A DNA stretch of 64,000 bases from Streptomyces zingiberis (GCF_012034935.1 NZ_JAATEN010000017.1:82652-146651), one strand, 5' to 3'; counted from the stretch's first letter, positions 27,557 to 35,668 are shown. The notes: generated by a model not told the origin, from the letters alone. Numbers and translations are program-made.

Positions 27557-28191
27557 GGTTACTCCTCGTTCGTGTGTGACGCGCGTTGCGTGCGCGCCAT
27601 CGGTGGTGTCTGGGGTGCCGGCGCCGTCCATGCGTTCGGCACGGTTCGTGGCCCCTGTGCGGAGGGAGCCGTGCGTGCCGTGGACGCGAGAGCGTGCGTG
27701 TCACGGCGGTGAGCGGTGTGGGAGCGGACGCGCCGGCCGTGCCGGAAGCGGCGGGTGCCGCTCCGGCCGGCCGGTGTCTCGCCGGCGCCCTGCCCCAGCC
27801 TGCCGATTGGGGCGGCGGCTCACGAGGGGGCAGGGCGCCGTGTGCGCGGTGGGGAAGGCCCCACCCCCACGATCAGGGCCTCCCCCCGCGCCGTGTGCCT
27901 CAGCTTACGGAGCGGCCGGGCCGTGACTCGTCCTCCGGCAGTACGAAACCGCTGGTACCGGGGGTACGGCACTCCCCCTAAGGGTCTCCACCCGGCGGAG
28001 GAGGGCAACTGCCGGGAGGCCCCCTTCCACTTCCGCTCCGCCCTGCGGCGCGCCCGGTCCCACCAGGGTGAACGACGGCACCGGCCGATCAGGCGGGCGA
28101 AAAGGATGCGTAGTACACGGATATCCCCGGGAGCGGACGCCACCCGGAGGGCGCGGGGCCGCGCCGGCCGGGGACGGCCCCACCGGCCCCA
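27557..28191. other. Long gene-free region upstream of the ABC exporter
   Basis: About 640 bases without a credible gene; it must contain the exporter promoter. The pocket around 27940-27975 contains GGTACCGGGGGTACGG, a repeated GGTAC element that might bind a regulator, but I cannot assign one. Confidence 0.45.
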
Positions 28192-28237
28192 CCGGTCCCA
28201 GCGGCCGCGGACCGCGGACCGCGGCCGCTGGGACCGG
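28192..28237 (-). terminator. 19-bp hairpin downstream of the araC-type gene
   Basis: A perfect 19-bp stem: CCGGTCCCAGCGGCCGCGG at 28192-28210 pairs with 28219-28237 around an 8-base loop ACCGCGGA. It is the second of two hairpins after the regulator gene and, being symmetrical, could act in both directions. Confidence 0.7.
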
Positions 28238-28246
28238 GCGGGTTGC

Positions 28247-28275
28247 GTCTTCCCGGCGGAGTCCGCCGGGAAGAC
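28247..28275 (-). terminator. 14-bp hairpin between regulator gene and the larger hairpin
   Basis: GTCTTCCCGGCGGA (28247-28260) pairs with TCCGCCGGGAAGAC (28262-28275). It lies 31 bases past the stop codon of the AraC-type gene and runs directly into the 19-bp hairpin, making a tandem terminator. Confidence 0.7.
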
Positions 28276-28306
28276 AGGGGACGGCCGCCCCGCCCCTCTC
28301 CCCGGC

Positions 28307-29206
28307 TCAGCCGGCGTTCCGCGCGCCTTCGCCGTCCCGCTCCGGCTCCACGGGGATCCACAGCTCGGCGTCCGCCGTGGTCCCGTCCGCCGACAGCCGG
28401 GTGCGCAGGATCTCCGGCCCGGGCCGGCTCCGGTACGGGTTGGACGGGAACCACTGGGTGAACACGTCCCGCCACAGGTACTGGAGCGTGCGCGGGAACT
28501 CGCCGGAGCTTTCGAAGACGGCCCAGGCCCCGGCCGGGACGTCGAGCGCGTCCAGGCCCTCTGGCGCCCCGGCGGCGGTCACCACCGCGTGGTAGTAGTC
28601 GAGTCCGGTCCCCTCCGTGCGGTCCTCGGGCGCCGCGGGCAGCCGGTCGCTGACCCCGACGATCCCGCCGGGCTCCTGGTCCGACAGCTCCTCCAGCCGC
28701 CGCAGCGTCTCCGGCGGGATGGACCGGATGAACCCGGCGATCTCCGGGTTCATCCCCTCGTGCACCAGGGGAACCCGCACCTTCTTCCCCACGACGGCGA
28801 ACCCGTCCTTCTCCACGATCCGGTACCGCATGCTGCTACTCCCTTCCACGATGAGCCGGAAGGACATCCGGGGCTGCGAGCTGAGCACGGCACCACCGCG
28901 CCGCGCCTCCCCCGGGCCGACACCGTGGACGGCGCGGAACGCCCGTGCGAACGCCTCCCCCGAGCCGTAGCCGTGGCGCACCGCGATCTCCAGCAGCGTC
29001 CCTCTCCCCGCGAGCACGTCGGCGCCCGCGACGGTCAGCCGCCGGCGCCGGATGTACTCGGACAGGCCCACCCCGGCGAGCGCGGAGAACAGCCGCCGCA
29101 GGTGGTACTCGGACGTCGCGGCGATCCGCGCCAGCTCCGCCGGTTCGATCTCCCGGTCGAGGTGGCCCTCGATGTGCTCCATGACCTGGTTGAGCCGCTC
29201 CAGCAC
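28307..29206 (-). CDS. AraC-family regulator with GyrI-like effector domain
   Basis: A 299-residue transcription factor. Two helix-turn-helix motifs of the AraC DNA-binding domain are at the N-terminus (about 1-105): ELARIAATSEYHLRRLFSAL and EIAVRHGYGSGEAFARAFRA. After a linker, MRYRIVEKDGFAVVGKKVRV begins a SOUL/GyrI-like ligand-binding domain of about 155 residues (ending LRTRLSADGTTADAELWIPV), the arrangement of Rob/SoxS-like multidrug regulators. GTG 29206 is chosen for the purine-rich AAGGAAGGGG just upstream. No target genes are adjacent, so it may act elsewhere or on the ABC exporter upstream region about 750 bases away. Confidence 0.88.
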   Translation of the reverse strand: MLERLNQVMEHIEGHLDREIEPAELARIAATSEYHLRRLFSALAGVGLSEYIRRRRLTVAGADVLAGRGTLLEIAVRHGYGSGEAFARAFRAVHGVGPGEARRGGAVLSSQPRMSFRLIVEGSSSMRYRIVEKDGFAVVGKKVRVPLVHEGMNPEIAGFIRSIPPETLRRLEELSDQEPGGIVGVSDRLPAAPEDRTEGTGLDYYHAVVTAAGAPEGLDALDVPAGAWAVFESSGEFPRTLQYLWRDVFTQWFPSNPYRSRPGPEILRTRLSADGTTADAELWIPVEPERDGEGARNAG

Positions 29207-29294
29207 CCCGGTCCCCTTCCTTCTGACCCGTCCCACGCTAGGAAGCGGCCACCCCACCGCACCCGACTTCCTGTGCCCGATCGGATCGGGCAGG

Positions 29295-29322
29295 CCCGGG
29301 CCGGATCAGGACCCGGCCCGGG
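29295..29322 (-). terminator. Hairpin in the gap between SUKH-3 and regulator genes
   Basis: CCCGGGCCGG (29295-29304) pairs with CCGGCCCGGG (29313-29322), with an ATCAGGAC loop. It could end transcription from the YwqJ/SUKH-3 unit before the regulator. The rest of 29207-29587 shows no gene. Confidence 0.4.
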
Positions 29323-29587
29323 GGCGCGTGCCCCTCGGGCAGGAGTCGGGGGAGCGCCGCCCGGGCGGTGGGGCCGGTCCTCCCGGAAACGTGGGTCGCA
29401 CAGTGCGCGTATCCGCCCGGAACCGTCGCTCCCCACCGGCGCGGGGGCCCCGGCGGCGATCAGGAAGGATCTCAGGGGTGGTGACCGGCGGGGACACGGG
29501 GACCGCGGCGCCCGGCGGGGTGGCCTCCGCCGGGGAGGCGGCCGGGACGGCCCACGGGCGCCCCGCCGCCTCACGCGGGTGGAGCCC

Positions 29588-30115
29588 TCAGCCGGCGTCG
29601 ATCGTCAGCCGCTCCGGCAGACCGCCGGTGACCAGGGTGACGAGAGCGGCGTCGATGCTGTGCCCCAGGAACCAGTCACCGGTGTGGTCCAGCCCGTAGA
29701 CCCGGCCCTCGGGGTCGACGGCCACCACCCGGCCGCCGCCCGGCGCGTCCGCCCCTGGCTCCGGCGACTCCTCGCCCAGCGGGCAGATCTCCGTGCCCAG
29801 CGCCCGCCCGAGGTCGGAGAGGGTACGGGCCAGATGGAGGCCGCACAGCGGGTCGACGAGGAACGGGGTGGGCGCGAGCTGCCGCCCGGGGCCGGGACCG
29901 GCGATCCGCAGCCCGCCGAACTCCGCCCACACCTCGACGGCCGCCGGGAACACCCGGTGGCGGTGGCCGCCGGGCGACTCATGGGCACGGAGCCCGTCGG
30001 CCCACACCTCGGCCTGCCTGATGTCCCACCGGCCCGGGTGCCAGCCGGACTCCCGCAGCGCCGCCTCGACGGCGACGGGGAACCGGTCGGAGGCCGTACG
30101 GTCGAACGCGCGCAC
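29588..30115 (-). CDS. SUKH-3 domain protein, probable immunity protein
   Basis: A 175-residue protein of the SUKH-3 family. The pattern RFPVAVEAALRESGWHPGRW, the EVWAEFGGLRI core strand motif and DPEGRVYGLDHTGDWFLGHSIDAALVTLVTG match Streptomyces SUKH-3 proteins. SUKH-superfamily members neutralise nuclease and deaminase toxins of contact-dependent or polymorphic toxin systems. GTG 30115 starts two bases after the stop of the upstream deaminase-like gene, preceded by GGAGCTGAG, so the two are coupled. This arrangement supports a toxin-immunity-like pair, though both proteins lack any secretion signal. Confidence 0.8.
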   Translation of the reverse strand: MRAFDRTASDRFPVAVEAALRESGWHPGRWDIRQAEVWADGLRAHESPGGHRHRVFPAAVEVWAEFGGLRIAGPGPGRQLAPTPFLVDPLCGLHLARTLSDLGRALGTEICPLGEESPEPGADAPGGGRVVAVDPEGRVYGLDHTGDWFLGHSIDAALVTLVTGGLPERLTIDAG

Positions 30116-30116
30116 C

Positions 30117-30644
30117 TCAGCTCCCGTCCCCGGCGGACGCCGCCGCCGGATCGACCGCGCGTACGCCGAAGTGGTCCAGGAGGAGCCGGCAGGAGCGGCA
30201 CGGAGCCGCGTAGCGGCCGTGCCAGGGGTCACCGGCCTCGCGGATGTGCCGGGCCGTCAGCTTCGCCTGCTTCAGCGCCTTCCGGGCCTCGCCGTGGGTG
30301 AGGGGGCGGCGGGCGGCGCGCTTGCTCCGGGCGGCCTCGACGGCGGTGAGATGGCGGGAGAGCAGCAGCGCCTCCGCGCAGCGCCCGGTGAATCGTTCAC
30401 GCTCGGCGGTGCCGAGCCGGTCGAGGAAGTCCCGCACCAGGGGGTGGAGGACGGGCGGGAGATCACCGCGCCCGGCCGTGGCCGTGAGGGTCTGCCCGCG
30501 CACCGACAGCGCCGCGGCGACCGCGGGGAGGATGCCGTCCCGGCGGTGGCGGAGCAGGGGCGGGCGGCCGACGCCGCCGGTGCTCCGCCAGCTCAGGCGC
30601 GGGTCGCCCGGCAGTCTTGCCGGAAGGTCCTGGGTGGCGCTCAT
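30117..30644 (-). CDS. YwqJ-related putative deaminase
   Basis: A 175-residue protein that reads as a YwqJ-type nucleic-acid/nucleotide deaminase. The zinc-binding pattern is visible as Cys-Ala-Glu at 89-91 (TGRCAEALLLSRHL) and Pro-Cys-x-x-Cys at 148-152 (AAPCRSCRLLLDHFGV), the spacing expected for this clade. The upstream residues have no toxin-delivery domain or signal peptide, so the protein is presumably cytoplasmic, and its natural substrate is unknown. It is directly followed by a SUKH-3 gene, the classic partner family. ATG 30644 is the only good start. Confidence 0.78.
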   Translation of the reverse strand: MSATQDLPARLPGDPRLSWRSTGGVGRPPLLRHRRDGILPAVAAALSVRGQTLTATAGRGDLPPVLHPLVRDFLDRLGTAERERFTGRCAEALLLSRHLTAVEAARSKRAARRPLTHGEARKALKQAKLTARHIREAGDPWHGRYAAPCRSCRLLLDHFGVRAVDPAAASAGDGS

Positions 30645-31130
30645 GCGGTGGGTCCCCTCCTGTGCAATCCCCCTCGTTGCGGGGACAGCCTGCCAAACGC
30701 CCGGGGAAACCGGAAAGTCCCGCGGACGCCCTCCGCGCGTCGCCCCACCGCAGGTCACCGCCGCGTGACAACTCGTCACGCAAGGACGGCGGACCCCCGA
30801 AAGGGTGATCCGAAGCGGCCGTGGAACGGAAGGGCGGACGGCCGGCGAACAGGAGTACGGAAAGGGGTGGCACTTCGCACCGGTCTCCGGCCCACCGGTC
30901 GAGTGGGATACGTCACACCGGCCCCTCGCCGGGGCCCTCGCTTCACGCTCCGTCGCCTGGTTCCGCCCGTCGGAACAGCGGCGGAATTCGCCCAATCGGC
31001 CTACTGCTGGCCGGCAGGGCCCGGGGCGGGTACGGGCGGCGCCGCCGGCGGGCCCCTCCTGGACCGCACCCCTCCCGGACGGCCCACGGCCCGCCCTCCC
31101 GGACGGCCCACGGCCGCGCCGGGCCGGAAC
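30645..31130. promoter_or_regulatory. Upstream region of the deaminase/SUKH-3 pair
   Basis: No gene. An inverted repeat GCGTGAC-AACTC-GTCACGC occurs at 30763-30781, about 120 bases before the deaminase start, and is a reasonable operator candidate. TCCCC and GGGGA arms flank CTCGTTG at 30668-30685. Two direct copies of CTCCCGGACGGCCCACGGC lie between 31073 and 31115. Confidence 0.4.
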
Positions 31131-31172
31131 GACCGGGCGGGGCAGGGCCGCACGCTCCTGCCCCGCCCGGTC
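31131..31172 (-). terminator. Strong hairpin terminator after the encapsulin gene
   Basis: GACCGGGCGGGGCAGG (31131-31146) pairs perfectly with CCTGCCCCGCCCGGTC (31157-31172), giving a 16-bp stem with a 10-base loop, 16 bases after the stop codon. Confidence 0.8.
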
Positions 31173-31187
31173 GCGATCGGCCCCGGC

Positions 31188-32600
31188 TCAGCCCCAGTGG
31201 CCGAGCTCCACGTTCTCCAGGACGCCGAGGGCGTCGGGCACCAGGACGGCCGCCGAGTAGTAGACGCTGACCAGGTAGGAGATGATCGCCTGCTCGCTGA
31301 TGCCCATGAAGCGGACGGACAGGCTCGGCTCGATCTCGTCCGGGATGCCGCTCTGCCGGAGCCCGACCACCCCCGAGTCCGCCTCGCCCGTGCGCATGCA
31401 GATGATCGAGCTGGTACGGGTGGAGGAGACCGGGATCTTGTTGCAGGGGAAGATCGGGATGCCGCGCCAGGCGGGCACCCGGTGCCCCTCCACCTCCACC
31501 GGCTCCGGGTAGAGACCCCGCCGGTTGCACTCGCGGCCGAAGGCGGCGATCGCCTTGGGGTGCGCGAGGAACAGCCGGGAGCCGCGCCGCCGGCTGAGGA
31601 GTTCGTCCAGGTCGTCGGGGCCGGGCACCCCGTGGTGCGGCTGGATCCGCTGGTCGTACTCGCAGTTGTGGAGCAGGCCGAACTCCCGGTTGTTGATCAG
31701 CTCGTGCTCCTGGCGCTCCTTCAGCGCCTCAACGGTCAGCCGCAGTTGCTGCTCGGTCTGGTTCATCGGCTTGTTGAAGAGGTCGGCCACCCGGCTGTGG
31801 ATCCGCAGCACGGTCTGGGCCACGCTCAGCTCGTACTCGCGCGGGGCGCCCTCGTAGTCCACGAACGTGCGCGGCAGCACCGGTTCCCCGTCGTGCCCGG
31901 CCACCAGGTCGATGTCGGCCTCGCCGCTCCGGTTGGTGGGCCGCTCGCTCCCGGTGGGGACCCGCGCCAGCTGTTCCCGCAGCGAGTCGGAGCGCTCGGC
32001 CAGGGTCCGGATGTCGTCCCGGGAGAGGACCAGGACGGTGCAGTGCGTCAGCGCGCGGGCCGTGCACTCCCGGATGGCCTCCTCGGCGCCGAGGGCCTCG
32101 TGCCCGAAGTACGCCCCGTCCGCCAGCACGCCCAGGACGGCGTCCTCCCCGTAGGGTCCCGGGCCGACCTTCTCCACCTTGCCGTGCGCCAGCAGGAACA
32201 CCTCGTCCGCCTCGGCGCCGAAGGAGGTGAGGACCTCACCCGGCTCGTACTCCCGCTGCCGGCAGCGCCGGGCCAGCTCGGCGAGGACCTCCTCGTCCCC
32301 GTAGCCGCGCAGGGCGGGGAGTTCGGCCAGCTCGGCGGGGACCACGTCGACGCGGTCACCGGTCTTGACGAAGGTCACCCGACCGTCACCGAGCGCGTAG
32401 CTCAGCCGGCGGTTGACCCGGTAGGCACCGCCCTGCACGTCCACCCAGGGCAGGGTCCGCAGCAGCCAGCGGGAACTGATCCCCTGCATCTGCGGTTCCG
32501 ACTTGGTGGTGGTCGCCAGGTTCCGCGCGGCGGACGGCGCCAGGCTCTGGCGGCCGCCTCCCTGGTCCGTGAGGTTCTCCGTACCCGCTTCGACCGACAT
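31188..32600 (-). CDS. Family 2B encapsulin shell protein with cyclic-nucleotide-binding domain
   Basis: A 470-residue protein with the architecture of family 2B encapsulins, HK97-fold shell proteins that self-assemble into protein nanocompartments. An N-terminal arm (about 1-45) is followed by the beginning of the shell domain (RVNRRLSYALGDGRVTF). A Crp-like cyclic-nucleotide-binding domain is inserted at about 95-212 (YEPGEVLTSFGAEADEVFLL, AYFGHEALGAEEAIRE, TARALTHCTVLVLS). The rest of the shell fold follows: LPRTFVDYEGAPREYELSVA, the RIHSRVADLFNKPMNQTEQQ spine helix, RIQPHHGVPGPDDLDELL, and the capsid-like end SVRFMGISEQAIISYLVSVY. It lies just downstream of a terpene synthase, a known cargo class of family 2B shells. 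Nucleotide binding by the inserted domain is not certain. ATG 32600 has GGAG nine bases upstream. Confidence 0.9.
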   Translation of the reverse strand: MSVEAGTENLTDQGGGRQSLAPSAARNLATTTKSEPQMQGISSRWLLRTLPWVDVQGGAYRVNRRLSYALGDGRVTFVKTGDRVDVVPAELAELPALRGYGDEEVLAELARRCRQREYEPGEVLTSFGAEADEVFLLAHGKVEKVGPGPYGEDAVLGVLADGAYFGHEALGAEEAIRECTARALTHCTVLVLSRDDIRTLAERSDSLREQLARVPTGSERPTNRSGEADIDLVAGHDGEPVLPRTFVDYEGAPREYELSVAQTVLRIHSRVADLFNKPMNQTEQQLRLTVEALKERQEHELINNREFGLLHNCEYDQRIQPHHGVPGPDDLDELLSRRRGSRLFLAHPKAIAAFGRECNRRGLYPEPVEVEGHRVPAWRGIPIFPCNKIPVSSTRTSSIICMRTGEADSGVVGLRQSGIPDEIEPSLSVRFMGISEQAIISYLVSVYYSAAVLVPDALGVLENVELGHWG

Positions 32601-32737
32601 GTGTGGCGTCTCCCTCGTTTTCTGTGACGTACATGACCCATAGGGCCTGTATGGCCCGCACCAGCCCATACGGCCCATCCGGCCCATCCGGCCTGTACAG
32701 CTGGTGCGACCGGTGTGGCTGATGCGGCCGGTACAGG

Positions 32738-32763
32738 CCATGGGGGCCGCACGGCCCCCATGG
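32738..32763. repeat. 12-bp palindromic hairpin between geosmin synthase and encapsulin genes
   Basis: CCATGGGGGCCG (32738-32749) and CGGCCCCCATGG (32752-32763) form a 12-bp hairpin, 117 bases past the geosmin synthase stop and 138 bases before the encapsulin start. The flanking sequence has imperfect GGCCCATCC and GGCCTGTAC/GTACAGGCC repeats (32641-32740). It may be a partial terminator or RNA-stability element. Confidence 0.6.
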
Positions 32764-32791
32764 GCCATGCGGCTCATACCGTCAATGCGTC

Positions 32792-32817
32792 TGAAAAGCC
32801 GTTAATCAGGCTTGTCA
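32792..32817. promoter_or_regulatory. Near-perfect AT-rich inverted repeat, candidate operator of the encapsulin gene
   Basis: TGAAAAGCC-N8-GGCTTGTCA matches in eight of nine arm positions. It is the most AT-rich stretch of the interval and lies about 190 bases upstream of the encapsulin start. It suggests the shell gene has its own regulated promoter in addition to possible read-through. Confidence 0.45.
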
Positions 32818-32879
32818 TGAAAAGACTGGCAGGTGGTGGCACCGCCCGGCCATTACTCGAACGAGTGGGGTTGAGTTCC

Positions 32880-35510
32880 TCACCGGGCGGGCAAGGGCGG
32901 CGCGTCCGGCCGGTCCGCCCGCCGCGTGAGCGGCAGAACGGGCACGCCGGGCGCCTGGAACTCCCGTGCGCCCCCGTCCGGTCCGGCCCCGTCCGGCGCG
33001 GGGTGCCGCGGGTCCGGAGAGCCTGACCGGAACGGCAGGGGTGCCGCCGGGGGCGCCGGAACCGGCGAAGTGACCGCGGCTCCCCGGCCCACCGGGACTC
33101 CGGCGGTGACGGGAGCCCCGGCGGCGGCCGGCGCCTCCGCACGCGGCCGGGCGAGCAGTTCCGGGACGCGCGCCGCCGCCGTCCCCAGCCCGGTGGGCCC
33201 ATACGGGAGGGCGCCGGTGCCCGGCCCGGCCGCGGCCACGGGGCGCCGCAGCTCGGCCTCCTCGTAGCGGTGGCAGCCGCGGTGCCAGCGGAGGATGCCG
33301 GCGAGCCACTGCTCCAGCTCCCGCGCCCGGCCGCGCAGCGTCTCCCGCACCTCCTCGTCGAGACGCGACCGTTCGAACAGCTCCGGCAGCTCGGTGGCGA
33401 CGACGTACTCGAACTCGCGCATCCGGGCCGTCATCAGATCGGCGACCAGGCGCAGGGCGTCGTCGCTGCCGCAGCCGAAGAAGTCCTGGACGACGAGGAC
33501 CGCGTTGTGGACCTCCCCCTCGAACTCGATCTCCTTGCGGAAGGAGAACAGGTCGTTGAGGAGGCAGGCGTAGTCGGCGGCGGCGTTCTCCATCGCCCGC
33601 ACCGGGCGGTTGTGGTGGACCTCCTCAGGAACGGTGCGCCCGTGGGAGAGGCGGGAGAGGCTCATGGTGAACTCGGCGCCGAAGGTCTTGCGCCGCATCT
33701 CGATGTAGTCCACCGGGTCGGGGACACGGTTCTCCGCCGTGTTGCCCAGCTCCCACAGCCAGCTGCCCGTCATCTCCTCGACGGTGCTGCGGAACGCGCT
33801 GCGGGCCCCGGCCGTCATCGGGCCGGTGGTGCGGCACCACAGGTCCGCCAGGCCCCGCTCCAGCGCGTTCATCGCCACCGGTACCGGCTCGTGGTCGGAG
33901 AGCGGCATGAACGCGCCCAGCCGCTCCGTGCAGACCTTGGCGCCGGCGAGGTCCGCGCGGCGGCCGAACACGACCGGGTAGTAGTCGTCGCCGTAGGTGC
34001 CCCAGGTGAGCCAGCCCGTGGTCAGGTCGAGTTCGCGCGGGGAGGCGTCCGGGTGGATGCCCGCGGAGCAGAGCGCGAAGTCGAAGGCGCGCAGCTTGTG
34101 TTCGTCCCAGATCGCCGGTCCGGGCAGGCCGGGGACCGGTTCCAGCATCCCCACCGTGCGGGCCCAGCCGACGACGTTCTCCCGGGCCCGGTCCAGATGC
34201 GGGCTGAGACCGGTGGTGAACGGCATGTACAGCTCGGGCAGGTCCACCGGCCCCACCCGCCGGAACGGGGGGTGGCTGTGGCTGCGCAGCCGCCGCGGGA
34301 GGGTGGCGGCCACCGAGGACAGCGCGGTCACCAGGCTCGCCGCGGAGGTCCCCGGGCCGGCCGGGCCGTACGGCACGGCGGGCGGGACGGCGGGCACGGC
34401 CGCGGGGCCGTCCGCGCCGCCCGGGTGCGGGGCGCCCTCGGCCCCCTCGGCCGCCTCGGCCGCCTCGGGCCCCTCGGCTCGTTCGGCTCGTTCGGTGGCC
34501 CCGTTCATGTAGCGGCTGGAGCGCATGTGCCAGGCGTGGCCGCCGGACTGCCAGTCCTGGAGCCCCTTGGCGTAGGCGAGGACGGCGGCGCAGGCGGGCG
34601 GCGGCAGGGCGTGTTCCACGAACAGCGGGCCGAGCTCCGTCAGCACGGTGTGCTCGAACTGCTGGAGCCGCGAGGTGAGCAGGTCGTTCACGGCGTCGGC
34701 GGCCTGCTGCGTGGCACAGCCGAGGAAGTGCTCGAAGACGAGCACCCCGTTGGAGAGTTCGCCCTCCTGCTCGACCTCCCGCTGGTAGGAGAAGAGATCG
34801 TTCCGCAGGTGCACCGCGTCGGCGAAGGTGTCCCGCAGGACACGCAGCGGGCGGGTGTGGGCCACCGGTTCGGGCACCTCCGCGCCCGTGGCGTACTCCA
34901 CGAGCCCGGCGGACCAGGGCGCGCCACCCACCTTGCGGCGCATCTCGACGTACTCCAGCGGGTTGGCGATCCGGCCGTCGGCGATGTTGCGCAGCTCCCA
35001 CAGCGACTCGTCGAGGAGGTGGCGGGTGCTCGTCGCGAAACGGCGGCGCCAGGCGGGCGACATGGCCGGCACGGTCCGCGCCCACAGGTCGGCCAGACCG
35101 CGCTCGACCGGGTTCTCCGGACGCGGGGGCGGCTCCCCGGGGCCCGTGGCACCCGGCGGCCCCGGCTCCACCGGCATGAAGGCGGGCAGCCGGTCGAGGT
35201 AGGCGCGGGCGCCCTCGATGTCCTGGCCGTGCTTGAACCGCAGGAGGAAGTCGTCGTCGAAGAAGAAGACCCACACGTACCACTCGGTGACGAGGGAGAG
35301 CTTCGCGGCCGGGGTGTCGGGGTGGGTGTGGGCGCAGAGCAGGGCGTAGTCGTGGGCGTCGTGGTCCCGCTCGTCCCAGACGCCTGAGCCGTCGAGCATG
35401 CCCATGGCCCGGGCCCAGGCGCGGGATTCCTCCCGCGCGGTCTCCAGATGGGGGTTGAGCCGCGCCGGGTACGGCTCGTAGAACTGCGGCAGCCGGAAGG
35501 GCTGTGACAC
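32880..35510 (-). CDS. geoA: Two-domain geosmin synthase (germacradienol/geosmin synthase)
   Basis: A bifunctional sesquiterpene synthase that turns farnesyl diphosphate into germacradienol (N-terminal domain) and then geosmin (C-terminal domain). Domain 1 covers about 1-335, with metal motif FFDDDFLLRFK (Asp85-87; the canonical form is DDHFLE) and NDLFSYQRE at 237-245. A Pro/Ala/Glu-rich linker follows at about 338-412. Domain 2 is at about 413-750, with GDDYYPVVFG at 507-516 and LNDLFSFRKE from 651. The 876 residues exceed the usual 725-760, because a 125-residue disordered C-terminal tail is present. GTG 35510 gives the expected SQPFRLPQFYEPYPARLNPH start. It lies upstream of and codirectional with the encapsulin gene. 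2-Methylisoborneol synthase is excluded because that enzyme has one domain. Confidence 0.9.
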   Translation of the reverse strand: MSQPFRLPQFYEPYPARLNPHLETAREESRAWARAMGMLDGSGVWDERDHDAHDYALLCAHTHPDTPAAKLSLVTEWYVWVFFFDDDFLLRFKHGQDIEGARAYLDRLPAFMPVEPGPPGATGPGEPPPRPENPVERGLADLWARTVPAMSPAWRRRFATSTRHLLDESLWELRNIADGRIANPLEYVEMRRKVGGAPWSAGLVEYATGAEVPEPVAHTRPLRVLRDTFADAVHLRNDLFSYQREVEQEGELSNGVLVFEHFLGCATQQAADAVNDLLTSRLQQFEHTVLTELGPLFVEHALPPPACAAVLAYAKGLQDWQSGGHAWHMRSSRYMNGATERAERAEGPEAAEAAEGAEGAPHPGGADGPAAVPAVPPAVPYGPAGPGTSAASLVTALSSVAATLPRRLRSHSHPPFRRVGPVDLPELYMPFTTGLSPHLDRARENVVGWARTVGMLEPVPGLPGPAIWDEHKLRAFDFALCSAGIHPDASPRELDLTTGWLTWGTYGDDYYPVVFGRRADLAGAKVCTERLGAFMPLSDHEPVPVAMNALERGLADLWCRTTGPMTAGARSAFRSTVEEMTGSWLWELGNTAENRVPDPVDYIEMRRKTFGAEFTMSLSRLSHGRTVPEEVHHNRPVRAMENAAADYACLLNDLFSFRKEIEFEGEVHNAVLVVQDFFGCGSDDALRLVADLMTARMREFEYVVATELPELFERSRLDEEVRETLRGRARELEQWLAGILRWHRGCHRYEEAELRRPVAAAGPGTGALPYGPTGLGTAAARVPELLARPRAEAPAAAGAPVTAGVPVGRGAAVTSPVPAPPAAPLPFRSGSPDPRHPAPDGAGPDGGAREFQAPGVPVLPLTRRADRPDAPPLPAR

Positions 35511-35668
35511 CGTCGGATTCTCCGTTCTCCTGCGAGGGGTTCACTGCTCGGGGTGCGGGGTGCGGGGTTCCGGGTTCGGGACTCAGGGGTTCGGTGTGGG
35601 CGGCGGCGCGGACGTGGGCCCGCCGGTCCGGTGCGCGGGGCGTGCCGGGGCGGCCTCGTGGCGCGAGG

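Noticed and set aside
28192..28237. Long inverted repeat as an insertion sequence end
   Set aside because: The arms are only 8 bases apart and lie where a terminator is expected after a gene.
32880..35510. 2-Methylisoborneol synthase, the usual family 2B encapsulin cargo
   Set aside because: The protein has two complete terpene synthase domains and the geosmin synthase N-terminal sequence; 2-MIB synthase has one domain and needs a methyltransferase partner, which is absent.
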